Under the pieces are notes generated by a model. It saw only the letters and a list, made by a program, of their open reading frames with translations, was not told the origin of the DNA and ran no database searches. A program made the translations under genes and the position numbers. Below, in pieces: positions 6,718 to 13,771 of a stretch of 14,789 nt of DNA. How positions within the stretch are numbered: position 1 is the first letter of the stretch; every line of letters begins with the position of its first letter. This stretch comes from an uncultured Clostridia bacterium (GTDB lineage Bacteria; Bacillota; Clostridia; Christensenellales; Borkfalkiaceae), in the NCBI GenBank assembly GCA_947589585.1, contig CANQCA010000028.1, forward strand, positions 1 through 14,789, in the 5' to 3' direction.

Positions 6718-7800
6718 ATGCCGAAAAAGACGGTCGTCGTGGGAATGAGCGGGGGAGTGGATAGCTCGGTCGCGGCGCTTCTTCTCAAAAATCAGGGATA
6801 CAACGTTATCGGCCTCTTCATGCGGAATTGGGAGGAGACGGGCGAGAACGGCGTCTGTACGGCGGACGACGACTTTGAGGATGTGAAGCGCGTCTCGGGC
6901 GTGCTCGATATTCCCTACTACACGGTGAATTTTGCCAGCGAGTATCTGGACCGCGTTTTTTCCTATTTCCTTGCGGAATACAGGGCGGGCAGGACGCCCA
7001 ACCCCGATGTTCTTTGCAACCGCGAGATCAAGTTCGGCCCCTTCAAGGAGCATGCGAAAAAGCTCGGCGCCGACTTTATCGCAACGGGGCATTACTGCGG
7101 CATTTCGCATGAGAAGGGCTTGCACCGCCTTCTGAAGGCGAAGGATAGGGGAAAGGACCAGACCTACTTTTTAAGTCAACTTACGCAGCCGCAGCTCGAT
7201 GGCGTCCTCTTCCCGCTCGCCGCTCTCGAAAAGAGCGAGGTGCGCCGCCTCGCCGAGGAAAACGGCCTTGCGACGGCGAAAAAGAAGGATTCGACGGGTA
7301 TCTGCTTCATCGGGGAGCGCAACTTCCGCAAATTCTTGCAGGAGTATCTTCCCGCACAGCCGGGCAAGATCTTGTCGCTTGCGGGCGAAGAGGTAGGCGA
7401 GCACATCGGGCTCATGTACTACACGCTCGGCCAACGCAGGGGGCTCAATTTGGGCGGGAAGAAGGGGGAGGACGGCAGATGGTTCGTCGTCAAAAAGGAC
7501 CTCGAAAACAACGTTTTATATGTTTCCCACGGCGACGAAACGCCGCTTCTTTCGCGCGCCTGTTTTGTGAGCTCGATGAATTATATCCCTACCATGCCCG
7601 AGGATGATGTGTTCGAGTGTACGGCAAAGTTCCGCTATCGGCAAGAGGAGCAGCGCGTTCGCGTGCATCGGATCGGGGAGACGCAAGCGGAGATTTTCTT
7701 CTATGAACCCCAGCGTGCCGTCACAGAGGGGCAATTCGCCGTCTTATACGACGAAACGCAGTGCCTCGGCGGGGGCGTGATCGAAAGGACGCAGCCATGA
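6718..7800 (+). CDS. mnmA: tRNA-specific 2-thiouridylase
   Basis: MnmA installs sulfur at C2 of the wobble uridine (s2U34) in tRNAs for Lys, Glu and Gln, using ATP to adenylate the base and sulfur relayed from a cysteine desulfurase. The 360-residue protein has the PP-loop GMSGGVDSS (residues 9-17). Catalytic Cys100 sits in NPDVLCNREIKF and Cys196 in STGICFIGERNFRKF; both cysteines required for sulfur transfer are present. The C-terminal part, including YYTLGQRRGL, is the family's beta-barrel tRNA-contact region. Length is typical. The stop overlaps the next start as ATGA, so the downstream gene is probably translationally coupled. No iscS or TusA-type gene is nearby; the sulfur donor must be elsewhere. 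Confidence 0.97.
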   Translation: MPKKTVVVGMSGGVDSSVAALLLKNQGYNVIGLFMRNWEETGENGVCTADDDFEDVKRVSGVLDIPYYTVNFASEYLDRVFSYFLAEYRAGRTPNPDVLCNREIKFGPFKEHAKKLGADFIATGHYCGISHEKGLHRLLKAKDRGKDQTYFLSQLTQPQLDGVLFPLAALEKSEVRRLAEENGLATAKKKDSTGICFIGERNFRKFLQEYLPAQPGKILSLAGEEVGEHIGLMYYTLGQRRGLNLGGKKGEDGRWFVVKKDLENNVLYVSHGDETPLLSRACFVSSMNYIPTMPEDDVFECTAKFRYRQEEQRVRVHRIGETQAEIFFYEPQRAVTEGQFAVLYDETQCLGGGVIERTQP

Positions 7801-8456
7801 CCGATTTCTTCCGGAACAAATCGCCGAATTTTGAGCGGCTGAAAGCGTACGGATTTTGCGAGCAAGACGGAAAATGGGCATACCATGTCCGCATCTTAGG
7901 GGGCGAATTCGAGCTCACCGTCACGATCTTGCCGACGGGCGAGGTGAAGACCGTACTTATCGAATGTGAGATAGGCGAGCCTTATACGTTGCACCTCGTC
8001 GAGGAGGCGGGCGGCGAGTTCGTGGGAAGGGTGCGCACGGCCTTCGAGGCGGCCCTCGAGGATATCGCCGCGCACTGCTTCGACGGTGCGTTTTTCAAGC
8101 AACCTCAGACGGAGCGGCTCCTCGCCCATGCCCTCGAAAAGTACGGCAGTGAGCCCGAATATCTCTGGGAAAAGTTCCCCGATAATGCGGTTTTGCGCCG
8201 TAAAGATACGGGCAAGTGGTACGCCGCCGTTCTCACTGCGAAAAAAAGCAGCCTCGGCTTTGCGGGCGAGGAGACGATGGAAGTTGCAGACCTTCGCGCC
8301 GACCCCGAGGAGATCTCGAAAATTGTCGATGGCGTTCGCATCCTCCCCGGCTGGCACATGAACAAAAAGCACTGGATCTCTGTCCTTCTCGACGGCAGCG
8401 TTTCCTTTGAAGAAGTCACTTCGCTTCTGGCAAACAGCTTTGCCCTCGCAAAGTAA
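7797..8456 (+). CDS. MmcQ/YjbR family protein
   Basis: The 219-residue soluble protein belongs to the MmcQ/YjbR (DUF419) group, which has a CyaY-like or double-wing DNA-binding-like fold and no established reaction. The C-terminal half (about residues 115-219) carries the family pattern: YLWEKFPDNAVLRRKDTGKWY, then PGWHMNKKHWISVLLDG and a terminal helix SFEEVTSLLANSFALA. The N-terminal 110 residues are the extra half found in longer members. ATG 7797 overlaps the mnmA stop as ATGA, and that coupling is why I prefer it to any codon inside mnmA. No own promoter is apparent. Whether it assists MnmA is unknown. Confidence 0.88.
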   Translation: MTDFFRNKSPNFERLKAYGFCEQDGKWAYHVRILGGEFELTVTILPTGEVKTVLIECEIGEPYTLHLVEEAGGEFVGRVRTAFEAALEDIAAHCFDGAFFKQPQTERLLAHALEKYGSEPEYLWEKFPDNAVLRRKDTGKWYAAVLTAKKSSLGFAGEETMEVADLRADPEEISKIVDGVRILPGWHMNKKHWISVLLDGSVSFEEVTSLLANSFALAK

Positions 8457-8882
8457 TTTGAAATAGAAGAGAGTGGCATTAAGCGCGTCATGCTGCCCCG
8501 CGCCCAATAAAGCGTCATGTTGACCTGTGCCTGATAAAGCGTCATTCTGAGCCGCTCGTGTCAATACGGTTGTCCGCAAAAGCAACTCTTCGAAGAATCC
8601 GTGGGTACGAAGTCCGTATGTTTCCAATATCGTCATGCTGAGCTTTGTCGAAGCATGACATTATTATGTGGTCACCCTTCGACGATGCTACTTCGCGGTC
8701 GGTGACCGCTCGCGCCGACCTTGGATAATCAATAGAAGCCGCGGTCGGGGCAGGGTGACGTGATCAAACGTGTTCGGACTGCGTATAAGGGGATGCTTCG
8801 AGGATAGGCTCTTACGGACATGGTATAGGCTAATCGGCTCAGCATGACGCGGTTCACCCACGCGTAGCTCGGGGTGATGCGG
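8457..8882. repeat. Block of decayed intergenic repeats
   Basis: This 426-base gap holds no plausible gene. It begins with three imperfect tandem units of about 27 bases (8480-8505, 8506-8533, 8534-8560) sharing a core AAGCG(CG)TCATnnTG. It continues with an 8-bp inverted repeat GTCATGCT/AGCATGAC (8632-8639, 8652-8659) and a 7-bp one GGTCACC/GGTGACC (8670-8676, 8701-8707). It ends with two units of about 23 bases (8837-8859, 8867-8888). The 'gtcat..tgagc' cores resemble palindromic repeats common in intergenic DNA of many bacteria. No clean terminator for the MmcQ gene is present. Confidence 0.6.
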
Positions 8883-8888
8883 TCACCC
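8837..8888 (-). repeat. Two tandem repeat units overlapping the spoIIR stop
   Basis: Read on the minus strand the units are GGGTGACCGCATCACCCCGA.. and GGGTGAACCGCGTCATGCTG.., each ending in GAGC, with starts about 29 bases apart. The first unit contains the TGA stop codon of spoIIR (8883-8885), so the repeat reaches into the gene's final codon. The ATGACGCGG core (8844-8852) recurs in two other gaps of this window. Confidence 0.6.
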
Positions 8889-9407
8889 GAAAAAGTTTTC
8901 TATGATCTCGGCGATCTTACTTTTGTAAACGATATTCTGCGTGCCTGAAAAGCAGAGGGGCGGGTAGACGACGCACCACCAATTATCCCCTTTTCCCGAG
9001 CCGAGCTCCAGGATGAGCGCATCGTAGACGCCCGCGTCGAGGGTCACGCCGTCGTAGATGCGGGTGGGGAATTCCTCTTTGCGAAGTGACGCCCGCGCCC
9101 CATAGGGAAAGCCGTTTTTCTTTAACACATTTTCCGCGACCATTTCGATGCCGTCAAGATTTTGCCCTATTTTTTGCATCGCCTCGGCCTTTGTCTCGCA
9201 CTGTGCGACGACGGGGGTGAGGAATTTCACCACTTCGTCCCGCACCTTATATTTGACTGCCTGCGCCGCCTCCTCGTTGGAATCGGCGCGGATATGTACG
9301 CGAAGATACGCCTGAGCGCTCTCGTTTTTTGAATGAAGATCCCCGAACGCGAAGCAAATTCCCACGATCGCCGCTATCACCAAAAGCCCGAACAAAAACT
9401 TCTTCAT
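8883..9407 (-). CDS. spoIIR: Stage II sporulation protein R
   Basis: SpoIIR is the forespore-made secreted signal that triggers SpoIIGA to process pro-SigE in the mother cell. The 174-residue protein starts with a signal peptide or anchor (MKKFLFGLLVIAAIVGICFA). The body has family hallmarks: LRVHIRADSNEEAAQAVKYKVRD near residue 38, then PYGARASLRKEEFPTRIYDGVTLDAGVYDALILELGSGKGDNWWCVVYPPLCF. Length is slightly short, missing the C-terminal extension of some homologues, and the end lies in a repeat unit. I chose ATG 9407 over ATG 9419 because GGAGG (9413-9417) lies five bases before 9407 and would be inside the coding part otherwise. It implies an endospore former. Confidence 0.95.
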   Translation of the reverse strand: MKKFLFGLLVIAAIVGICFAFGDLHSKNESAQAYLRVHIRADSNEEAAQAVKYKVRDEVVKFLTPVVAQCETKAEAMQKIGQNLDGIEMVAENVLKKNGFPYGARASLRKEEFPTRIYDGVTLDAGVYDALILELGSGKGDNWWCVVYPPLCFSGTQNIVYKSKIAEIIENFFG

Positions 9408-9494
9408 ACCTGCCTCCATGCCCCATGATGATGAACGTATGACAGAAATTTTATACCTGCATGGGGGAATTTACATGAAATTTTTCCGAGCCCC

Positions 9495-9523
9495 TTGCAA
9501 AGCGCGTCGATCTGTATTACAAT
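9495..9523 (+). promoter_or_regulatory. Promoter of the trmL operon, apparently leaderless
   Basis: TTGCAA (9495-9500) and TACAAT (9518-9523) are 17 bp apart. A start seven bases after the -10 box is the A of the trmL ATG at 9530. No ribosome binding site precedes the ATG. Spacing and layout match the rlmI promoter exactly. Confidence 0.75.
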
Positions 9524-9529
9524 AAAAGC

Positions 9530-10027
9530 ATGTTTCACATCGTCCTTGTAGAACCCGAGATCCCGCAGAACACGGGCAATATTGCACGCACCTGCGCAGC
9601 GACGGGGAGCGTTCTGCATCTTATAAAGCCGCTGGGGTTCGAAATCTCCGAGAGCGCCGTGCGCCGTGCCGGGCTGGATTATTGGCAGTATGCCGATGTG
9701 CAGGTGCACGAGGATCTGGAGGAAGCCTTCTCGGCGCTTTCGGGCATACCCTGTTTTTTCTTCACGACGAAAGCGGAAAAGTGCTACACGGACGCAGAAT
9801 ATCCCGCCGAGTGCGCCCTCTTCTTCGGAAAAGAGACGAAGGGCCTCGACGAAGAGCTTTTGGTGGCACATCAAGAGGAATGTGTGCGCATCCCGATGAT
9901 AAAAGATCGGCGCTCTTTGAACCTTTCGAACTGTGTCGCGGTGGCCCTTTTTGAGGCAATGCGGCAGAACGGATTTGCGGGGCTCGAGAAAAAGGGCGCC
10001 CTGCACAGGCTGAAATGGGAAGGGTAA
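9530..10027 (+). CDS. trmL: tRNA (cytidine(34)-2'-O)-methyltransferase
   Basis: TrmL is a SPOUT-fold SAM enzyme that 2'-O-methylates the wobble base of tRNA-Leu isoacceptors, acting as a dimer. The 165-residue protein is a minimal SPOUT domain of normal length. It shows the N-terminal motif EPEIPQNTGNIARTCAATG (residues 8-26), the central LFFGKETKGLDEELL and the C-terminal knot motif IPMIKDRRSLNLSNCVAVALFEAMRQ. It is the first gene of an operon. The next gene starts inside its last codons (13-base overlap), followed by cls and a small gene at short gaps. It appears to be translated from a leaderless transcript. Confidence 0.95.
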   Translation: MFHIVLVEPEIPQNTGNIARTCAATGSVLHLIKPLGFEISESAVRRAGLDYWQYADVQVHEDLEEAFSALSGIPCFFFTTKAEKCYTDAEYPAECALFFGKETKGLDEELLVAHQEECVRIPMIKDRRSLNLSNCVAVALFEAMRQNGFAGLEKKGALHRLKWEG

Positions 10028-11115
10028 GAAGCATCGCCCTTGCCGCCCTCGGGGGCGTTCTGGCGGCGGCGTGCACGATCTCGCTCTTTATGCCCCCGCC
10101 CACGGATGCGGGGAAGACGGGCGAGCGCTACCTCTGCGTCTGGGAGGACGGAAGCACGACCATGGAGAGCTATTCCTCCGCCTTTGCGCTCCTCGACGGC
10201 GTTGCGGAAAATGGGGCGATAGAGCTCAAACGAGGGGACCATGTTGGAGAGATAGCCCCCACGGAGAGCTTTCTTGCGTGCAACGAAGTGCTCGGAAAAG
10301 GTTCGCTTCTCGAGCTCACCCTTCTCGGCAAGCGCGCACCTCTTCTTCTGGAAGAGAAGGCGCTCACCCGCATCGGCAAGGCCGCGCTCTTTCGCGAGTA
10401 CGGCAGCACGGTGTACTATTCCTTCGATGAATTTCATTTCACGGGCACGCAGTTCGTCCGCGGCACAGCTCCTTCGACGGAGCGCGCGGTGCTTCTTTCG
10501 GGGACCTTCGAAAAGGGCTATCTCGCCTCGTGCGGGGCGACTTCTCTGCGGCTTGCGGGCGAAGCGGAATTTACCGCGGACAGGCTACTCGGCAGCGCCG
10601 TTTCCTCCTTTGAGGGGGAAGCTCCCTACATTCCTTCGGGGGACGCGCTTCTTCTGGAGAGCGGCGGACAGATGCGGCTGATCGCGGCCGTGCCGACCAC
10701 CCGCACGCTCGCCCTTCCCTATTCCGATTATACCGACGAAGGGGCGCTCATTTGCTGCACGGCGCTCGAGGAGCTCACCCTGCCCTATGTGGGCAGCGGT
10801 GCAAGGCGCGAAGGGGAAGCGTTCGACGGGAGCTTTGCGCGGCTCTTTTCCGACGGCAAGAACTACTTTGTCCCCGATAGCCTCAAGCGGGTGAAGGTCC
10901 TCGGCGGCGCACTGGAAGCCCACTGCTTCTATGCCTGCCCCGATCTCGAAGAAGTCGACGCCTGCGGACTCGACCCCGACGGCATTTCGAAGGATGCATT
11001 TGCGGACATGGTGGGGTGGAAAACCGTCCATTCGCCCTATCCGTACCTGAATCTGACGGGGAAATACACAAAGCGCACGGCCGCGTGCGGATGCACGGTT
11101 TTCACGCGGCTCTGA
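10015..11115 (+). CDS. Exported BspA-like leucine-rich-repeat protein
   Basis: The 366-residue protein has an N-terminal export signal (MGRVRSIALAALGGVLAAAC). Cys20 after LAAA could be a lipobox cysteine, but the hydrophobic stretch continues, so a membrane anchor is equally possible. The C-terminal half resembles BspA-type LRR_5 repeats: ALEELTLPYVGSG near residue 250, FVPDSLKRVKVLGG near 285 and CFYACPDLEEVDACG near 302. The first 200 residues are not recognised. The start overlaps trmL by 13 bases with only a weak AGG before it, suggesting translational coupling. Cls follows 18 bases later. LRR_5 proteins are usually surface adhesins or ligand binders; here only surface location is inferred. 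Confidence 0.65.
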   Translation: MGRVRSIALAALGGVLAAACTISLFMPPPTDAGKTGERYLCVWEDGSTTMESYSSAFALLDGVAENGAIELKRGDHVGEIAPTESFLACNEVLGKGSLLELTLLGKRAPLLLEEKALTRIGKAALFREYGSTVYYSFDEFHFTGTQFVRGTAPSTERAVLLSGTFEKGYLASCGATSLRLAGEAEFTADRLLGSAVSSFEGEAPYIPSGDALLLESGGQMRLIAAVPTTRTLALPYSDYTDEGALICCTALEELTLPYVGSGARREGEAFDGSFARLFSDGKNYFVPDSLKRVKVLGGALEAHCFYACPDLEEVDACGLDPDGISKDAFADMVGWKTVHSPYPYLNLTGKYTKRTAACGCTVFTRL

Positions 11116-11133
11116 AAATATACGGAGGGAAAA

Positions 11134-12711
11134 ATGAGACTGCTCAAAAGGATCTTCAGCCGGTTCTTCATCGTCGCGCTCACCATCATCGTCTTCGTTA
11201 TCCTCGTGTGGGCCGCCATCATCGGCGCCGTAGTCGTCGTGCACGGACTCGTCGCGCGCTATGCGCCCGCAGCCGAGCCCTATGTCGCGCTCGCCATCTT
11301 TATCCTATGGTATCTCGTCGCGGCGATCTTCGTCATCCATGCCGCCAACCGCGATATGGTCCCCGAGACCAAGATCCCGTGGATCATCACCATCGTCGTA
11401 TTCAACGTATTCGGCGTCGTTTTGTACCTGCTCTTCTCCTCTTCCCGTCCCGCCAAAAAGAAGCGCGAGCTCTACCGCGGGGTAGACGCCGCCATGCGCC
11501 GCCACGAAAAGCGGAAATTCACCGCCGAGGACCTGCACGAGAGCATGGGCAGGTGGGGGATGGTGAGTGAAGCCATCTCAACGGGAACGCCCGAGGCCAT
11601 CGCCTGCAACGGGACGAAGACGGAGTATTTTTCTTCGGGAGAAGAATTTCTGCAGCACTATCTTGCCGATCTCGAGAAGGCGGAGAAGTATATCTTTATG
11701 GAATACTTCATCATCGAACGCGGGCAGATGTGGGATAGCATCCTCGCCGTTTTGGAGCGAAAGATCGCCGAAGGGGTCGAAGTCCGCGTCATGTACGACG
11801 ACATCGGCTGCATGGGCAAGATCCATCTCAACTATCACAGGACGCTCGAGAGCAAGGGGATCACCTGTAAAAAATTCAGCCCCTTTGTTCCCCTTCTCAC
11901 CAACGTGCACAACAATCGCGACCACCGCAAGATCACGGTCATCGACGGTAAGGTGGGCTATACGGGCGGGCTCAATCTCGCAGACGAGTATATCAACGTC
12001 ACCCATCCCTTCGGGCATTGGAAGGACAACGCTATTCGCCTCGAGGGAGAGGGGGTGAGGAGCCTTCTTCTCATGTTTTTGCGCCAATACGACGTGCAGA
12101 ACAAAAGCATCGACGAAGTGGAGCGCTACCTTCCCGAGACGTATGAAGTCTTCGAAGAGAAGGGGATCGTCCAGCCGTACGGCGACGGGCCCCATCCCAT
12201 CTATCCCCGCCACTTCAGCGAGGACGTCTACATCAACATCCTCAACAGCGCGAGGAGATACGTCTATATCGCGACGCCCTATCTTATCATCGATTACAGC
12301 CTCAAGCAGGCGCTCATCCTCGCCGCGAGAAGGGGCGTGGACGTGCGCATCATCACGCCGCACATTCCCGATAAGAAGATCGCCTTCGCCCTCACCCGTT
12401 CCAACTACATGGCGCTCATCGAGGGCGGGGTGAAGATCTACGAGTACACCCCCGGCTTCATCCACGCCAAGCTCATGCTCGCAGACGACGCTGTGGCGAC
12501 GGTGGGAACGGTCAATCTCGACTACCGCTCCTTCCTCTTCCACTACGAGGACGGCGTGTTCATGTATAAGACGAAGGCGGTCGGAGAGATCGCGGAGGAC
12601 TTCCGGGATACCTTCGAAAAATCCGCCCTTCAGACGCGGGAGGACGCCAAGCGCAGCGTCGTGTGGCGGTGGATCTGCGAACTTGCCAAGATCTTCGCCC
12701 CGCTCTTTTAA
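11134..12711 (+). CDS. cls: Cardiolipin synthase (phospholipase D family)
   Basis: Bacterial Cls condenses two phosphatidylglycerol molecules into cardiolipin and glycerol at the membrane. The 525-residue protein has hydrophobic segments at about 10-40, 47-67 and 84-103, the N-terminal anchor typical of Firmicutes Cls. Two HKD catalytic motifs follow: HRKITVIDG with His264 and HAKLMLADD with His444, each followed by the expected G..N or T.N..R element (GGLNLADEY, GTVNLDYRS). Length is close to the usual 480-520. GGAGGG (11124-11129) supports the ATG. It is the third gene of the trmL operon, after the LRR gene. Confidence 0.95.
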   Translation: MRLLKRIFSRFFIVALTIIVFVILVWAAIIGAVVVVHGLVARYAPAAEPYVALAIFILWYLVAAIFVIHAANRDMVPETKIPWIITIVVFNVFGVVLYLLFSSSRPAKKKRELYRGVDAAMRRHEKRKFTAEDLHESMGRWGMVSEAISTGTPEAIACNGTKTEYFSSGEEFLQHYLADLEKAEKYIFMEYFIIERGQMWDSILAVLERKIAEGVEVRVMYDDIGCMGKIHLNYHRTLESKGITCKKFSPFVPLLTNVHNNRDHRKITVIDGKVGYTGGLNLADEYINVTHPFGHWKDNAIRLEGEGVRSLLLMFLRQYDVQNKSIDEVERYLPETYEVFEEKGIVQPYGDGPHPIYPRHFSEDVYINILNSARRYVYIATPYLIIDYSLKQALILAARRGVDVRIITPHIPDKKIAFALTRSNYMALIEGGVKIYEYTPGFIHAKLMLADDAVATVGTVNLDYRSFLFHYEDGVFMYKTKAVGEIAEDFRDTFEKSALQTREDAKRSVVWRWICELAKIFAPLF

Positions 12712-12730
12712 TGGGTAAAAGGAGAAAAAC

Positions 12731-12979
12731 ATGATCCATTCCCTCTCGGGCGGCGTCATTGCCGACAACATGCCAAAGACTTTTGCCAAGGTGGAGATCA
12801 TGGGCGCGCCGTATTGGTTCATCGCTCCCTTCCCCGTGGAGGTGGGGGAGAAGGTGCTCGCGCCCTTCGGGAGAGAGGAGCGGCCCACCGAGGGGACCGT
12901 CCTCAAAGTGGAGACCTGCACCCCGCAGACCGCGCCCGTTCCCGTCTCCCGCGCAAAATTCCTCGAAAGAAGGATGTAA
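12731..12979 (+). CDS. Small uncharacterised protein, PriA N-terminus-like
   Basis: The 82-residue protein has no signal or membrane segment. A good ribosome binding site, AAAGGAG, lies six bases before the ATG. It sits 19 bases after cls and so belongs to the same operon. Residues 14-70 (NMPKTFAKVEIMGAPYWFIAP...VGEKVLAPFGREERPTEGTVLKVE) read like the 3'-DNA-end-binding beta-barrel at the start of PriA helicase, where 'VG..V.VPFG....G.V' is typical. The likeness is from pattern reading only. It is far too short for a helicase. The function is unknown; a stand-alone small beta-barrel fits what can be seen. Confidence 0.6.
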   Translation: MIHSLSGGVIADNMPKTFAKVEIMGAPYWFIAPFPVEVGEKVLAPFGREERPTEGTVLKVETCTPQTAPVPVSRAKFLERRM

Positions 12980-12983
12980 TTCG

Positions 12984-13013
12984 TTGACAAGACCCCTTCG
13001 AATGTGATACGCT
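12984..13013 (+). promoter_or_regulatory. Promoter of the riboswitch-mntP unit
   Basis: A perfect TTGACA (12984-12989) and TACGCT (13008-13013) are 18 bp apart, with TG at 13005-13006 making an extended -10. The predicted start near 13020 is exactly where the riboswitch aptamer begins. The -35 box starts five bases after the stop of the preceding gene. Confidence 0.8.
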
Positions 13014-13019
13014 ATATGC

Positions 13020-13147
13020 GTCATAGGGGAGTAATCGGCTTTTCTGAGAAAGCGGCGCCGTCCACATAATGCGCATCTTTTGCGCGGGCGGCGCATCAAA
13101 CGGTGAGACTTATGCACGGCTTTTTCCGTGCGTAGGTCTTTTTTCTT
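13020..13147 (+). promoter_or_regulatory. yybP-ykoY (Mn2+) riboswitch with expression platform
   Basis: The 5' part has the conserved GGGGAGTA (13026-13033) and the 3' part GAGACTTATG (13105-13114), the two loop regions that bind Mn2+ in this class. P1 forms from CATAGG (13022-13027) and CTTATG (13109-13114). The 3' strand of P1 is also the 5' arm of the following terminator stem. Metal-stabilised P1 should therefore block the terminator and turn mntP on. The gene it precedes, a manganese exporter, is the classic target. The class is from memory of the motif, not from a search. Confidence 0.9.
13107..13147 (+). terminator. Riboswitch-controlled intrinsic terminator
   Basis: GACTTATGCACGG (13107-13119) and CCGTGCGTAGGTC (13126-13138) form a 13-bp stem with G-U pairs and a 6-base loop, followed directly by TTTTTTCTT. 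Its 5' arm includes the aptamer's P1 strand. An alternative hairpin, GGTCTTT (13135-13141) with AAAGACC (13148-13154), uses its 3' arm and T-run. Confidence 0.9.
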
Positions 13148-13168
13148 AAAGACCATTGAGGGGTAGCT

Positions 13169-13759
13169 ATGCACATTTGGGAGATCGTACTCATCGGCGT
13201 CGCACTTGCGATGGATGCCGTCGCCGTCGGCATGACGGACGGCATGCAGGAGCCGTTTATGAAAAAGGGCAAGATGCTGATGATCGCCCTTGCCTTCGGC
13301 TTCTTCCAATTTGCGATGCCCGTTTTGGGCTACTTGGGCGGCTACGCTTTCTCGGACGCCATTTCCCGCATCGCGCCCTACCTCTCCTTTGCCATTCTGA
13401 GTTTCCTCGGCGGAAAGGCGATCGTCGATTGCGTGAAGGAGGATCGCGGACATGGTGCCCCCGTTTTTGCTCAAGGGTGCAAATTGACGGCGGGGAAACT
13501 TTTGGGGCAGGCGATTGCGACCAGCCTCGATGCGCTCGCCGTCGGGATCACTCTTCTCGCCGCAGAAAAGGATATCGGACTCCCCGCGCACGCGGCCGTC
13601 TGCGCAACGGTGATCGGTGCCGTTACCTTCATTCTCGTCCTGCCCGCCGTAATGCTCGGGAAGAAGGCGGCGGAAAAGATCGCGGGCCGTGCGGAGATCC
13701 TCGGCGGCGCCGTCCTCATCGCCATCGGTCTCAAACTTCTCCTCGAAGGGGTGGTGTGA
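13169..13759 (+). CDS. mntP: Manganese efflux pump
   Basis: MntP exports Mn2+ across the cytoplasmic membrane and protects against manganese overload. The 196-residue protein has about six transmembrane segments in two homologous halves. Each half carries the family's acidic signature: ALAMDAVAVGMTDG in TM1 with Asp16, the position also conserved in E. coli MntP, and ATSLDALAVGI with Asp121. Length is typical. GAGGGG (13158-13163) lies five bases before the ATG. The Mn2+ riboswitch in its leader supports substrate and regulation independently of the protein sequence. It is transcribed alone; a palindromic element follows the stop. Confidence 0.96.
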   Translation: MHIWEIVLIGVALAMDAVAVGMTDGMQEPFMKKGKMLMIALAFGFFQFAMPVLGYLGGYAFSDAISRIAPYLSFAILSFLGGKAIVDCVKEDRGHGAPVFAQGCKLTAGKLLGQAIATSLDALAVGITLLAAEKDIGLPAHAAVCATVIGAVTFILVLPAVMLGKKAAEKIAGRAEILGGAVLIAIGLKLLLEGVV

Positions 13760-13771
13760 GTCGGCATACAA

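Noticed and set aside
6407..6748. Plus-strand open frames over the tRNA-Arg gene
   Set aside because: They read through the antisense of the tRNA and its terminator; the repeated 'HPAG' peptide comes from the duplicated tRNA 3' end, not from a protein repeat.
8480..8560. Possible CRISPR array
   Set aside because: The three units are imperfect and contiguous, without unique spacers of constant length, and no cas gene is present.
7896..8636. A 246-codon minus-strand frame over the MmcQ/YjbR gene
   Set aside because: It is antisense to a coupled gene with clear family motifs, and its start lies in the intergenic repeats, where the repeat itself generates the 'NDALSGTGQHDALLGAGQHDAL' peptide periodicity.
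9421..9466. Inverted repeat CCCCATG/CATGGGG upstream of spoIIR
   Set aside because: Seven base pairs with a 32-base spacer in a GC-rich setting is too weak to call an operator or hairpin without conservation data.
9478..9487. A SigF-like -10 box (GGAAAAATTT on the minus strand) upstream of spoIIR
   Set aside because: It fits the forespore SigF -10 consensus and spoIIR is SigF-controlled elsewhere, but I find no GYWTA-type -35 at the right distance, so I do not list it as a promoter.
11578..12990. A 470-codon minus-strand frame antisense to cls
   Set aside because: Both HKD motifs and the ribosome binding site support cls on the plus strand; the antisense product has no domain.
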